A stretch of DNA of 64,000 bases, from positions 17,484,001 to 17,548,000 of the forward strand of contig NC_052136.2 in NCBI RefSeq assembly GCF_016086655.4, in the 5' to 3' direction. The position numbers and the translations under genes are program-made. This DNA comes from Lepeophtheirus salmonis (Eukaryota > Arthropoda > Copepoda > Siphonostomatoida > Caligidae). The first letter of the stretch is position 1. The number at the start of each line of letters is the position of its first letter. Shown in pieces: positions 13,687 to 24,557 of the stretch. The notes under the pieces were generated by a model. That model saw only the letters and a program-made list of their open reading frames with translations, ran no database searches and was not told where the DNA came from.

Positions 13687-14760
13687 CAGGGCCGGCCCTA
13701 GCCAATTTGGCGCCCTAGGCAAGAATTTAAATATTGGCCCTTGCATTGCTAAAGAAGAAATCAAACAAATAGCTACGTTTTAATAGTTTTTAATTCAGAA
13801 ATTTTTAAAACAGAAATTGTGTGTGCACAAAAACTTGAATAAAGGTTAAATATTGGATAAAAAAATAATTTAACAACAGACAAGACAAGGTAATAAGACA
13901 CAAATGAACAATCATCCTATAATATATAAAAAAGGTGAAACTTTAGACATATGTGATTTTATCAGGACCTCGGGTGGTAGTGACAACAAAAGAAATGCAC
14001 TGAACAAAATGCACCCCGACATTCATAGTCTCACATCACATACTACAACCCTACTCTTTGTGTCTTTTTGGCAGCAAAGTCATCAATAATGGCATCATAC
14101 GGCAGCTAGACAGTCCTGATACATTGTTGATCTCGAATTTGTTTTTATTAACTTGAGCATTGAGAAGCTTCTCTCAGCAGCAGCCAATGTAATGTGGAGG
14201 GTAACTTCCATCGTCCATGCTTGTCATGTTGTTTGATGGCAATGCTGGGAAATACTACATTTCCTTGGTTAATGCAATGCCATCAATGCCTAGTTGACTG
14301 TCATGGGTACGATAAGCCCTTAAGGTTTGGCGATTCTCTAGTACGTCCTCTCTTCCTAAGTTGGTGAATTCACGGAGCACATCAAAAGTGTTATTCACCT
14401 CTCCAAGGCTCTGAAATCTCTCCTTAAGTAGTGACGATATTGCAGTACCCAAGACCACATTAAAAAATGCAGTTTCCATTTTTCGAAGTGGTTTTATTAT
14501 GTTAGAAGAAGTTTTTTCCCCTTTCAACACTATTTTACTCGTACGCTTAGCTTGTTTTTTACTTTTTATATATACGTATACATGAATCACATAAAATAAT
14601 GCCACAAATTTAATACCGTTTCCCTTTAAGGCAGGACAGTCTCTGAAGAATTGAGCAATTGTTTTTCTCGCCCGTAGAGTAGATGTAGTGTCACTCTGTA
14701 TTTTAAGTATGCCTGTTTTGCCAGACACAATTTTATTCATGTAGTTATTTGTTTGCTTAT
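13687..14760 (-). mobile_element. hAT element remnant, ZMYM1-type transposase
   Basis: The left tip CAGGGCCGGCCCTAG, followed by TTGGCGCCCTAGGC, is a classic hAT terminus. On the minus strand the C-terminal dimerisation domain is readable as LHITLAAAERSFSMLKLI and then KTNSRSTMYQDCLAAV, with DDFAAKKTQRV in a shifted frame just before the end. Upstream (14,255-14,740) is a 161-codon frame containing TAISSLLKERFQSLGEV, like the mid-region of ZMYM1-type hAT proteins. Known hAT transposases cut and paste DNA and leave 8-bp duplications. The matching right tip is not visible, the BED/zinc-finger end is missing and at least two frameshifts are present, so it is inactive. Confidence 0.7.
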
Positions 14761-15299
14761 AAACACTTGCCTTGATCGTATGTCTGAAAACGGGCGACCT
14801 CTTTTAATTCATTTTTTCTATTTGTAGTTGGATACATGAAATACCTTTGATAAAGGGATACTATTCTCCACTGGCCTGAGATCTCCTTTAGTGACTTGTG
14901 TGCTAGCTAAATCTGCGGATGTGTTGGGTTGGTTAACTACATTAAACAACTTTTCTTTTTTATGTTAATATTTAATAGATACATGATGATATCCAGTTGG
15001 TCCTTTTAAATATATTTTTGTATTCTGAAATTCATTTCAATTCATTAATTTAGTATTTACCATATAATTGTTTTTATTAAGTTAGGAGTTTAAATGCAAT
15101 TATTTATTTTAGAGTCCATTGGTTGTGGCTAATGCCAAACTATTTGATTTAAGTTTAATCATCTCTTGTTTGAATATTATAATATCATTATAAATTAGTA
15201 AAAATAGTTATTTCTATACTACGCATACAATTTCATAATTTAAGAAGATGAAGTGCATAAGGAAAGTGATGATGAGGATTACAACAGTCCTTTTTAGAA
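14761..15299. other. Possible hAT 5' remainder, then unassigned DNA
   Basis: The first 200 bases may be the decayed N-terminal part of the adjacent hAT transposase on the minus strand, but no motif is clear. The rest shows nothing. Confidence 0.3.
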
Positions 15300-16500
15300 A
15301 TTGATAGGATGAAAGATCATTCTGCATTTGAGAATTTTGACTTAAAGTCCTTGGGCATGTTGAGGTTTATGATGTCATCGGGCAAGAACATGTCAATTTC
15401 TTGAAATTGATAATATATAAAGTTCAACCATATTCTATAAACCTTCCCGAGTGATATATGGTGCATTTTAAACATAATTCCACTCCCAATATCATCCTTG
15501 TTTTGGTGTAACTTCATGAACGTGAGGAGTACCTTGTCCTCTCGAGTTAAGGACACATTTTTATAGATGATCAACAACCGGTCCAAGAGAAAAATACGAA
15601 CATTTTAAGTGACTTAAGCAACTCAGTCCTGTGTAGTAGGCGATTGCTGAAATAAATTGAATCGTTTACAGTCAAAATCACGCTAGTCTACAAGATAGAT
15701 CATGAATATTTTAAAGATGGATAAATATTCCTCTTAAAAATAAGAATAAAGTTAAAAGGAAAAAATTGGTTTTACCATTTTTCTTTTACAAAACCATAGA
15801 TGCTGATTTAAAATGCAACTTTAGTATCCTTCTATAGAATTTCCTAGGATATATAGTATTTTATTCATCTATCTGATTGATTATTAACCAAGTTTTGGAT
15901 CGAGAACATAGGCCGAAGGAGTTCTTCTCTGTTCCAAGTAGTTTAAACATATTGATCCTTTATGGTGAAGGGATCTGATTGGTCATCTTCGTCTTTTGTT
16001 GGAGTGAAAATACACTCATTGATGTTCCCAGTATGTACCTCCCCCACTAATACATCCAAGTATTGATCAGGAGTCATGATCATCTTGATATCATCAATCT
16101 TAATTATGTTACCATTCTATAAAAAAGTATGGGATTATAAATTAAAACTTCTTATGTTGATCATGCGAAAATTTTCCGCAGCTGGATTTTTACTTACTTG
16201 TGACTGCATCTGGTTTCAAATACTGATATGTTTTTCCTCCCACGGAAGCTAGAGTTTATCTTGGAAGTCAGAAGCGATGCACATCAAATAAAGGTCATCC
16301 TGTTAATATGATTTTTTAATTTGGTGACTAAGAGTGGCGTAGGACCACTACTTCTTTGTTTATGTTCATAAATAAATAGTAGGAAGCTCCAACTTCATAC
16401 TTTCTTCCATTTCCGGTTTCATCATTATGAGCCAGTCGCTCTCTGAACTCATCACTGCAAAAGCGCGGAGCACTAAACTTTTTGCTACCATACAAAGGGG
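15300..16500 (-). pseudogene. THAP / HTH_Tnp_4 transposase remnant with apparent intron
   Basis: Reading the minus strand, a THAP-like end (GGKTYQYLKPDAVTS) is visible near 16,205-16,260. An 81-bp candidate intron follows (GTAAGT at 16,197, ending TTTTTTATAG at 16,117). The next exon holds NGNIIKIDDIKMIMTPDQYL. Further on, 15,317-15,586 gives LTREDKVLLTFMKLHQNKDD, then KVYRIWLNFIYY and MPKDFKSKFSN. This is the order expected of the helix-turn-helix domain preceding a DDE_Tnp_4 nuclease (PIF/Harbinger or ISL2EU relatives). The nuclease itself is absent after 15,300. Reading frames do not join cleanly across the intron and stops are present, so it is a pseudogene. Confidence 0.55.
16117..16197 (-). 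other. Candidate spliceosomal intron in THAP transposase
   Basis: On the minus strand the donor GTAAGT and acceptor TTTTTTATAG bound 81 bases between the THAP-like tail and the next coding block. The length and signals suit a short arthropod intron, but the flanking frames are not in register, which may be later decay. Confidence 0.45.
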
Positions 16501-16913
16501 GACCGCCCTAAAGCAACTATAGAATAGATGGCGAGAGGACTATACCTCGATTTTTAAAAATGTACAATATTTTTCCAATAGGTTTACGTCTTATTATTTC
16601 TAAATAATGTTTCGAGTTTGTGAAGGGATTTTGAAGAATGCAACCCACATAATTTAGAATAAGGTGGTCGGGGGAATATATATAACTACTACATACATCT
16701 TTTTATTAAATATCTCTGGACGTTTGACATTGATAGTAAATCACTTTAGTTCACTTTAAATATCAATATTAATTATTATATAAATTTAAGGTTTTTATTC
16801 AAACAGTTCAAATTGAAAAGCCACTTGAATTTTTATAACTCACATCGTAGTCAACTGTTGAAGAGAAGAATAAATATCACGCTTCTTGTCTCTAATAGTA
16901 CAATACACGTATA
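16501..16913. other. Unassigned DNA
   Basis: No supported gene or element. It separates the THAP transposase remnant from the hAT insertion. Confidence 0.4.
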
Positions 16914-16921
16914 CTCTACGG

Positions 16922-17556
16922 CAGGGGTTCCCAAAGTGGGGTCGCGACCCCCGGGGGTCACGAGACACAGATGCGGGGTTGCGAAATGCATTCCAAAAAA
17001 CAAATACAATTTTTTTTTTTTTTTTATTAAAAAAAAAAAAGAATTATAATTTTTTTTTTTTTTGTATAACATATACATATGAGTTGATATAAGAGTTAAA
17101 CCATGCAATTGTAGCCGAGCGTTTAGTTGTTGTATTGAATAAGGCCTCAGCCTAAAGAAGACACAGGAGACATAGCAGCCGTTTAGTACAGCACAAACCA
17201 CCAGTAGCTTCTGCTCTGTTCAAGAAGCTGCGGCGCTGATCTCTGAGCAGCTGTGACCAGAGAGACTCTGTGTTTTCACTGTTTCAACTGTTAAGAAGCA
17301 GTCAGTCACTGATCGGCTGCTTCACGTGAACGAGCTCTGAGCTCACTGTGTGCGTCTCTCTGGTCGAGTGAGCGGGCCCCGTGGCCTGTGTGTGCGCACG
17401 CTGTCTGGGAGAACAGACACGCACAAGCACGCACGCATAGTGCATGTGCGCGTGGCTGTGCGCAACATTATAATCCACCTCCAGTGTTGTTGGGGGTCGC
17501 CAGTCTCTGGCATCGTTATTTTGGGGGTCGCAGGCTGAAAAGTTTGGGAACCCCTG
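16922..17556. mobile_element. Complete non-autonomous hAT element, GC-rich
   Basis: The 635-bp element starts CAGGGGTTCCCAAAGTGGGG and ends, on the other strand, CAGGGGTTCCCAAACTTTTC, giving a 14-bp identical terminal repeat. It is flanked by the identical 8-bp duplication CTCTACGG (16,914-16,921 and 17,557-17,564), the hAT hallmark. Just inside the left tip lies TCGCGACCCCCGGGGGTC, and GGGGGTCGC recurs twice near the right end. The interior (17,100-17,520) is GC-rich and rich in TGTGTGCGCACG-type sequence, unlike the AT-rich surroundings. Frames inside have no domain and I take them as chance. It needs a transposase supplied from elsewhere. Composition and tips resemble vertebrate, especially teleost, hAT families. 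Confidence 0.9.
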
Positions 17557-17639
17557 CTCTACGGGGAATATAAAAAAAAGCTCCTGATATGTTCTATGAT
17601 AAATTCCTTGTAAATTATACTATAACGTTTTATGAAAAA

Positions 17640-17987
17640 ATTACTCGAATCCGAACTCTAATATTTTATTTACTAGCTGGGACTCGTTTGAGACTCAGAA
17701 TTGCAGTCATTCGGCCTTTGGAATGTTTTTAAAAAGTACACACGTCTAGATTATTGTATTTTTAAGCAGGTTTAATTTCAATATTCAATGGAAATAGTTA
17801 TGCATCTTTCACTTTCATGGAAGGTTCGAATATACTCGATTAAAAACTAACTACTTGGTTCCTACTACATACATACGTATATACTCTAATAGGTCTATTC
17901 TATAACTAAGTATCTTTTAAATATATTTACAAGAGATTATATATCAGGTTAATATTGTATGTTCACATTTATATAATACCTACATCA
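17640..17987 (-). repeat. Putative Gypsy 3' LTR, left arm
   Basis: On the minus strand the segment begins TGATGTAGGT just after a purine-rich AACGGAGGTG tract and ends GAGTAAT at the edge of the duplication. Position and purine tract suggest a 3' LTR. No second LTR is present in the window for comparison and the ends are not TG...CA, so the assignment is tentative. Confidence 0.45.
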
Positions 17988-19454
17988 CACCTCCGTTATG
18001 ACAAAGATATTTAAATAATAATTAATATATAAATATCTTCAATTAAATAACTTACAAGTATACATAATTATGTATGTCTTGAATTATAAACTTCCAAGAG
18101 CTGTATTTCGCAGGTTGTGCAATTGTTCTTGGCCTTTTCCTTATTTTGTAGGTGAATTTATTATATATATATATTACTGGAATTCATCACCTCCTTATCG
18201 TGTGAGTTCAGAGATATATACTTTCTATTTCTCCAAAAAATAGCATTGGAATCTAGGCTCTGAATGACTTCGTTGTCCAAGAGTCCTCAAAAGTTTGTAA
18301 CCACTCATCCATCTCTTTGATTGAGGTGATTAAACTGCAATCATTGTAGAGTCTGGTAAAGCTTGCAAGGTATGAGAGATGTTTTATCAAAATGTTTTTT
18401 ACGCTTGTTTTGGACATTGATGTAGTCAGATGTTGTAACAGGGATAAGAGGTCGAAAAAGAATCAAATTTCGCAGTAGTTTTCTAAACACGTTTTGAGAA
18501 AAGATTTTCCATATTGACATGGAGTGTTACGTAATTCCTAAAGTCCCAAAAAAAAGTTTTCTCCTTGTAAATCTCCTCCAGTCTTGGCGAGAAGATGTTT
18601 AATTATTTTAACATGAGGTTCGGCGTGCCCATTGCATTGAGGATGATAGGGGGAAGTATTTTTCGAACGAATGTTTAGTTTTTCAAGAAATGCTTGAGTC
18701 TTGTTCGACATAAATGGACCTATCTATTTTTAATGCAGACATAATTCCAAAAGTAGATACAAATCACATTAAATTCCGGCAAATACATTTGGAAGTAGGT
18801 GGTGATGAATGCCTAAATATATCACGAAATCCAGAATATCGATCTGCCACAAGTAAATATTCTTTTCCACCAAAGCAAAATAATTCGGCTGATATCTCTT
18901 GGTAGAGATATGTGGTAGTATTATCTTGAAGGAGAGGTTTGGACGGTTTGGAAGGTTATCAAATTGAATATTCAGCACAAGACGAATCTTTTTGGCTAAT
19001 ATCATTTGTATATCCTGGCCAAAGACTAAGTGTCGAGCACGACATTTTGTTTTGACTATACCTTGATGACTGGAGGGGAGGATCTTAAGTATTTTCTTAA
19101 TTTCAGTAGAAGGTATAACTAGTTGTTAATCCTTGAACACAAATTCTTCATACATAAAGAGTCTATTTTAGAACTTTAAGGACTGTCGGACGTAAGGAAT
19201 AGTTGAATTGACCACATTATTTTCTTTAATATTTCGTTTTAATTCTGATAATTTTCATTAGTTTCAGAAGAGTCTTTTAAGTTTCTGGGGAAACGATCGA
19301 AGGTTTCTGCTTCATTTTTCATTAAGAAGATTTTAGATGTTTAACAAACATTTGGGTCTAGAGAAGATTAGTCTGGAGGTAATACAAGAGCTCGATATAT
19401 AGCATCAGGAATAGTATGGTTTTTACCCTTCTCCGATTCTAAAGTAAAGTTATA
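17988..19454 (-). pseudogene. Gypsy integrase region, left arm
   Basis: The minus strand carries the integrase part of a Ty3/Gypsy polyprotein. The readable chain is a zinc-finger-like SSHQGIVKTKCRARHL, then GGKEYLLVADRYSG, LKID and SPYHPQCNGHAEPH. The last supplies the expected catalytic glutamate; the first catalytic aspartate position reads Glu (SAELF). The chain is broken by frameshifts and stops, so no functional protein is possible. A 78-codon stretch is identical at protein level to the right-arm copy. Integrase normally inserts the cDNA copy of the element into the host chromosome. The end nearest 19,454 is joined to the TA beside the pogo element. Confidence 0.85.
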
Positions 19455-20961
19455 GGGGAAGGAGAGGTAAGTTGATACGCCAAAAGGGGTACCCAACAAA
19501 ATATACTTATGCATAAATATGATATTCTTTCTTATTTTTTCAATAATATAAAAATTGGGAAATGTATGAACTTACCTCAGGGTAGGGGTAAGTTGATACA
19601 TGCCATGGGGCAAGTTGATAAATGTAAGTGAAAGACTGATTAAGATAAGAAACAGTGAAGAAAAATCGATATGAACATCATCAAGTCTATTTAAATTTAT
19701 TCTAGAATTAGGTATATATCACACCCTGGTCAATAAATACCTGTGATGGTTTTATAAAGACGATAATAATTTTATACATATTACTTTTTTCACTTACCTC
19801 ATAGATACTAATCATAATTTAAATAATAAATAATCCTTTTTATTCACATTTTGGTAGTGTTTTCGTGAGAATAGAATATGATACTTTGCAACTTCTATTT
19901 TTGGATGGTCTTTTTTGGGCTATAATTAGTGGGCAAAATACTAAATAGGAAAGGCTTGTTGAAGATTTGCTATTTTGCATTGAACTACAAGAATTTTCTG
20001 AAGAGATGGACAGCAAAGATGTTTAACTCTTGGTTGGTATTTCACATTCAGTAATTTTAGAAGCTACGTAATCCGATTCTTCGAAAATATCATAGTTTAA
20101 AGGGAATACATATACTGTTGTTTCTAAAACCTGATAGAATATTAGCAGGCTTTAAAGCTTGAAGTATTGGTTGGCTAGAAAGCTTAGCCAACACATAGAT
20201 TGAGACCCTTTTTCCGTGATTAAATCTTTGGTAGGCGTCCATGCTATGATTGAAGTAATTTTTAAGTGGACCATAGCAGCTAACATCCAGTAGCTGTAGT
20301 CTATGTGAAGTATCGGGAGTCAAGATCAAAATAATAATTCCATACCCCTTACAGAGTGTCACAGCTTCAATAGAAATATTGGAACGGTGATTATCCTGAA
20401 TCAAAAGGACAGGATCTGCATTTGAGCATGTAGCATGCTTGATAAAATGAGGTAGATATTCTTTCAAAAAGAGCTCAGAGTTCATATTGACAGATTTAAT
20501 AGCTACACCTTTATTTCCAGACACGGAGCAATTCAAGAAGACATTTGTTGTCCTTGGGCATTGACTCCACAACAAACAGTCACTAGTTCTCCTTTTTAGC
20601 AAGTGTACTCAACACCTTGCCAGGCACCTGGAGAGTAGTCAACCCAGTTTCATCAATGTTGTATATTCCATCAGGAGATAACTTATTTTCAATCATTACT
20701 TCACTGAGTAATCCATAAAAGGTCTGAGCTGCTAGCTTGTTGAAGGCGATTTGGCGAGCAAGGGATTTACCCTGTGGTTTTCTCAAAGTGAGATGTTAAA
20801 TCGGCAAGTTGATACATGTATCTTCTTATAAAATTTAATGAGAAGTTATAATAGTGCCCCCATCAATATGTTCAATGGAAACAACTCTGAATTTTCTATA
20901 GTTCTCTTATATTAAGTGGTGTATCAACTTACCCGGGGATAGCGTCTTGCCCCACCTTCCC
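19455..20961 (-). mobile_element. Tigger/pogo-like transposon, left copy with deletions
   Basis: The element is 1507 bp. Its inner end reads GGGGAAGGAGAGGTAAGTTG beside TA (19,453-19,454), and its outer end on the minus strand reads GGGAAGGTGGGGCAAGACGC. Two minus frames (20,583-20,786 and 20,090-20,602) are halves of one transposase split by a 20-bp deletion relative to the right copy. Motifs YNIDETG, LLIQDNHRS and LQLLDVS mark the pogo/jerky DDE_1 nuclease with its three aspartates. A further 265-bp deletion removes the segment matching 36,993-37,257. The outer flank is AA rather than TA, and no Gypsy sequence follows it. Confidence 0.9.
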
Positions 20962-20963
20962 TT

Positions 20964-23661
20964 ATATGGCTGAAACATGTTATACAGTCACAATATTAAA
21001 ATAAACCACACTCTCAAGCTTAATTTTTTTAATAAAAAATGCATTATCATATGACAAAGCCCATCACTGCTGATTTCTTCAACTTCAAGGTGATCTGGTT
21101 TGATTGTATTAGCAATTATCTGTTCTCAGAAGTAAATAAAAATTATACAAACAGAGTAGTCCAATCTGTAGCTAACATATCATCACAATATATGAGAGAA
21201 TATATTTATCTTTGCAATTCTCTTATCCCAGAGATTAAGATTGTTTTGGTAAGACAGATAGGAACCTACATCCTTTCTGATGAGTTATTTCCTCAGGAAT
21301 AGGTCAAAAATATTGATGACACTCCTTTCACCAATATCTTTATCGAGAGAATGTGAAAACGGATTTATTATCTCACAAGCTCTTAAACAGCTTGAAGCTG
21401 TAAGTCGAAGTCTGATACTCGAAACTTAAAAAAGGGAACTAAAGAACTAAAATGTAATAATTATTGAAAGATCTTTTATCATTTTTTCAATTTCAATTTT
21501 GTGACGGTAGCTTTTTTGATGTCCGGGAAAATTTGCAACTGTTCCTGATAGCCTCTAGTTATTTATTTGATCCAGGATTTTTATCATGAAAAATTATTTT
21601 ACAAACACTTTTTTAAAACGTCCCTTGTAAAAAGTAATTTAGATATTTGCATAGGATTGTAAAACTTTGTTCTCACTAACGTCACGTATTCCAAAATAAA
21701 TCAGTAGCAGTGTTCTGTAGGATATAAAGTTGTTTATATATCTAGATAGACCAATTTATAAAAAAATAGAGTAAGTGAAACTAATTGTTTAAAAAAACAA
21801 CTTAAATATTGTAATCACGACAGCCTTTATACTCCACTCAAAACATCGACATTCAAAAACAAAAGGAAATTATTGAAAAAATAAAACAAACTTATCATAA
21901 TTTTACAAAGTTGCTGCTTGCTAAAGTATATTCGAGCAACTCCAGAGGTATTAATACCACTTATAATTCATAATACGTGGTCAGCTTATATATGAATTAA
22001 CTGGTGAAAACAGCTTACAGGAGAATACGTTGAAATGTTGTCTATCCCAATAAACTCATCTTATGTCTAGAAGCACGGGATTTAATCTAATTAAATGCCT
22101 CCTCCTAGATGGATGAATTCCATAATTATGATATCACGGTAAAACGGTTTATTAGACAGACCACTTTTAAAAAAAAGCCTTCCTCTTACACCAGGATATT
22201 CCAAAAACATCCTACATTTCTGCCCAACTCCAATTGGATGTTCTTCAGCTATGAATATCCCTACGGTCAAATATAAATAATACCTTAACATCATGGAAGA
22301 ATAACGTCATTGGTCATTAATCCCAAAATAACTCCGAGTATTTTTTCAATCTCTATTTGGAGGAAAGGCTGATACATATAATCAAAATTGCTACATACAA
22401 TAAAGAAATCAATTCTAACGTACTTTTCAATAATCAATTACCTATAAATCATTTATTATACATGCAACTGCCTAGTTATTTTTAACTTAGTTAAATAATG
22501 CTGATGTTGTTTAAGCAACGTTTAATAAAAGATAATATAAAATGTCCCCCATGGGCAAAACTATTTTTGCTTATTTTTTTATTATATTTACAACTCATTA
22601 AACGAATTGCTTGTATCTGTATTATTAAAAAAAAAAAAATAGAAGGTGATAACATTATATTAATTAAATTGCCTGGAACATTCATGTGTATGTAAGTTTA
22701 TAAATTTTTTTTTAATAAAATAGAATTGAATGTTATTAGAACTTTAAATTTATATTAATATATAATAGTTTAAATGAGATTTCTACCATCTTTTTTACCT
22801 TTAAATTACTTTTCATACTAAGGTTGTATGATTCCTAAATATGGAACCTGAAAATGGGACCTAAAAATGTTCTAGCGTCAGTTTCAATTAAATTGCAGAA
22901 AAGTAAAGGAGACTGAATACATTTTTTTATTGTTGAATCACTTATAGCTGGTTTGTTTTAGACACACCAAAGTTTAACACAGCATACCAATAAATATCTA
23001 CCACTGCGTAAATATATTTAGAAAGTATAATAGTCAAGAATATTTCTACAAAGTGCATTGGAATAAGACCTGTAAATGCAACAGCTGCATTTGTAGCCGG
23101 AGATGGTTGCAACCAGGTGTGTAGTGGGAAGCTGCCTAGATACCAACCCAGTTATTCAATCAGGCTGTTTTTTATGTTTATTCATATTATATATGTAATA
23201 TATACAAAACATAAAATAATTTAATATGAAATTACTTGTAAGACTTGAGTTGTATTAACATAAATAAGCCTGCCTGCTTAAAATTAGATAAATCAGTCCA
23301 TGAAGGCAAAATCCTCATCTTTAAGTTCCAGGGCCCTGTATGTAAGTTATATCTTTCATATTTTTGTGAGGGGAAAGCGATATTTTCCATTATTTAACAG
23401 GGAGTTTGTGGTGGGATTCAGGTCATGAACAGTATTTATATTACCATTGATTGTTTCTATTTCCAAGTCCCTAAGAGTTTCTATACCCTTGAAAATATAT
23501 TTTTTGCATTCATTTTGTCTCACGATCTCCACTGTTGATGTAGAATCAAAGGCAAACCCCCCATGGCATATAATTCTTTAAACACCTGCCCAAGTTTGAG
23601 AGATAGTCTCTAAAAACTGTTTGGTTCGTCAGAACTGAGCCAGGCTGTGTTTTTTGTTATA
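20964..23661. other. Inter-arm DNA, no recognised gene
   Basis: An 87-codon open frame at 21,039-21,302 (plus) is somewhat longer than its neighbours, but I recognise no domain and the frame closes without an extension. The rest is AT-rich sequence with nothing I can assign. The sequence just right of the left arm does not match the Gypsy RNase H found left of the right arm. Confidence 0.4.
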
Positions 23662-24555
23662 CAGGTAGCGGGAATCAAATTGTCGCCTACTTTAAACCTT
23701 GATAACTTGAAGACGACATTATCAAATAAAAAACTGGTTACTAAATAGGAAAGCTATTCTCGTCAGCTGATGATACGTAGTTCAGTTAGCATCATGTCGT
23801 CATCATATGAGGAGATAAAGAGCCATAAGTGGAACGAGGAGCTTTCGAGGTCCGCCGTAGTCATGGCATTGGTTAATAATGGAGGTGAAATCTCCAATTC
23901 AACGATTGCTTCAACCTTAGGAGTGAATTTACGGACTGTTCAGCGTATCCGTAAGAATCTAGAGGACACCTGGGATGTTGATGTCACCATAAAGAGGGCA
24001 CCCAAGGAGGAGGGCGCCGACACGAACGTCAGAGACACCGACTTTGTCGACAAGGTGAAGAAGATGGTTGAGGATGACCCTACCAGGTCCATGAAGGCCG
24101 GTGACAGGCCCTGGGTGTGGCAACAGGACTCAGCACCCTGCCATGTGTCCAAAATCTCCATGCAGTGGTTAACCGAGAACTGTTATGACGTCGTAACCAA
24201 GGATTTGTGGCCTCCTAACTCTCCCCCGACCTTAATCCTTTGGACTATGTTGTCTAGGGCTTTGCAGAGAGACTTACCAATAGACATCCCCATAGCACCA
24301 AGGCCAGCCTGATGTACTCCATCAAGGAGGTATTCGGCAACATGGACAATGAGATGGTCAGAAGAGCCTGCGGCCAGTTCAGAGGCCGTATTGAGGCCGC
24401 TATTGATGTCAACGGTGATTATATCGAATGAATGGCTACTCTATACCTATATGCTCGTCATAGTTTTAATTTTCAATAAAAAAGTTGAAAAATGTATATT
24501 TTGTGTTGTTTTTTGTAGAAAAATATTTTGGCGACAATTTGACCCCCGCTCCCTC
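23662..24555 (+). mobile_element. Tc1/mariner element, internally deleted
   Basis: The 894-bp element is bounded by CAGGTAGCGGGAATCAAATT (23,662) and, on the other strand, GAGGGAGCGGGGGTCAAATT (from 24,555); both continue GTCGCC. TA flanks both sides (23,660-23,661; 24,556-24,557). The plus frame 23,770-24,312 has an N-terminal helix-turn-helix (TIASTLGVNLRTVQRIRKN), then jumps directly to QQDSAPCHVSK, which holds the second catalytic aspartate. The first catalytic segment is missing. A frameshift in a run of five C after WPPNSP displaces DLNPLDY into another frame, and an in-frame TAG follows; the C-terminal CGQFRGRIEAAIDVNGDYIE is intact in that frame. It is non-autonomous. Confidence 0.9.
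23770..24430 (+). pseudogene. Broken mariner transposase
   Basis: This is the decayed coding region of the 23,662-24,555 element. The first 180 codons are open and include the DNA-binding domain and the second catalytic aspartate (DSAPC). The protein is well short of the usual 330-350 residues because the region between KAGDRP and WVWQQ is deleted, removing the first aspartate. After the frameshift at about 24,222-24,226 the original frame reads DLNPLDYVV, stop, GFAERL and continues to GDYIE, ending at about 24,430. Loss of one catalytic residue, the frameshift and the stop rule out activity. The terminal repeats could still be bound by a related transposase. Confidence 0.85.
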
Positions 24556-24557
24556 TA

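Larger units (their letters stand above)
17640..20961 (-). repeat. Left arm of 3.3-3.6 kb inverted repeat
   Basis: This arm is the reverse complement of 36,852-40,455. It contains the 3' half of a Gypsy element (17,640-19,454) and a Tigger/pogo-like transposon (19,455-20,961). The outer edge on the LTR side is ATTACTCGAA; on the transposon side homology stops within one or two bases of the terminal repeat. The arm is shorter than its partner because of two internal transposon deletions (265 and 20 bp). By eye, divergence is about 5% in the LTR, under 1% in the integrase stretch and about 2% in the pogo transposase. Confidence 0.93.

Noticed and set aside
16813..17573. Several open frames on both strands inside and around the GC-rich hAT element
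   Set aside because: The region is a non-autonomous element with a poly-T/poly-A tract and no transposase motifs; the frames are by-products of high GC.
18714..18905. Plus-strand open frame in the left arm (with a mirror at 39,170-39,385)
   Set aside because: It is antisense to the Gypsy integrase and exists twice only because the arms are inverted copies.
21039..21302. 87-codon frame just right of the left arm
   Set aside because: No recognisable domain and no extension past stops; mentioned under the inter-arm region only.
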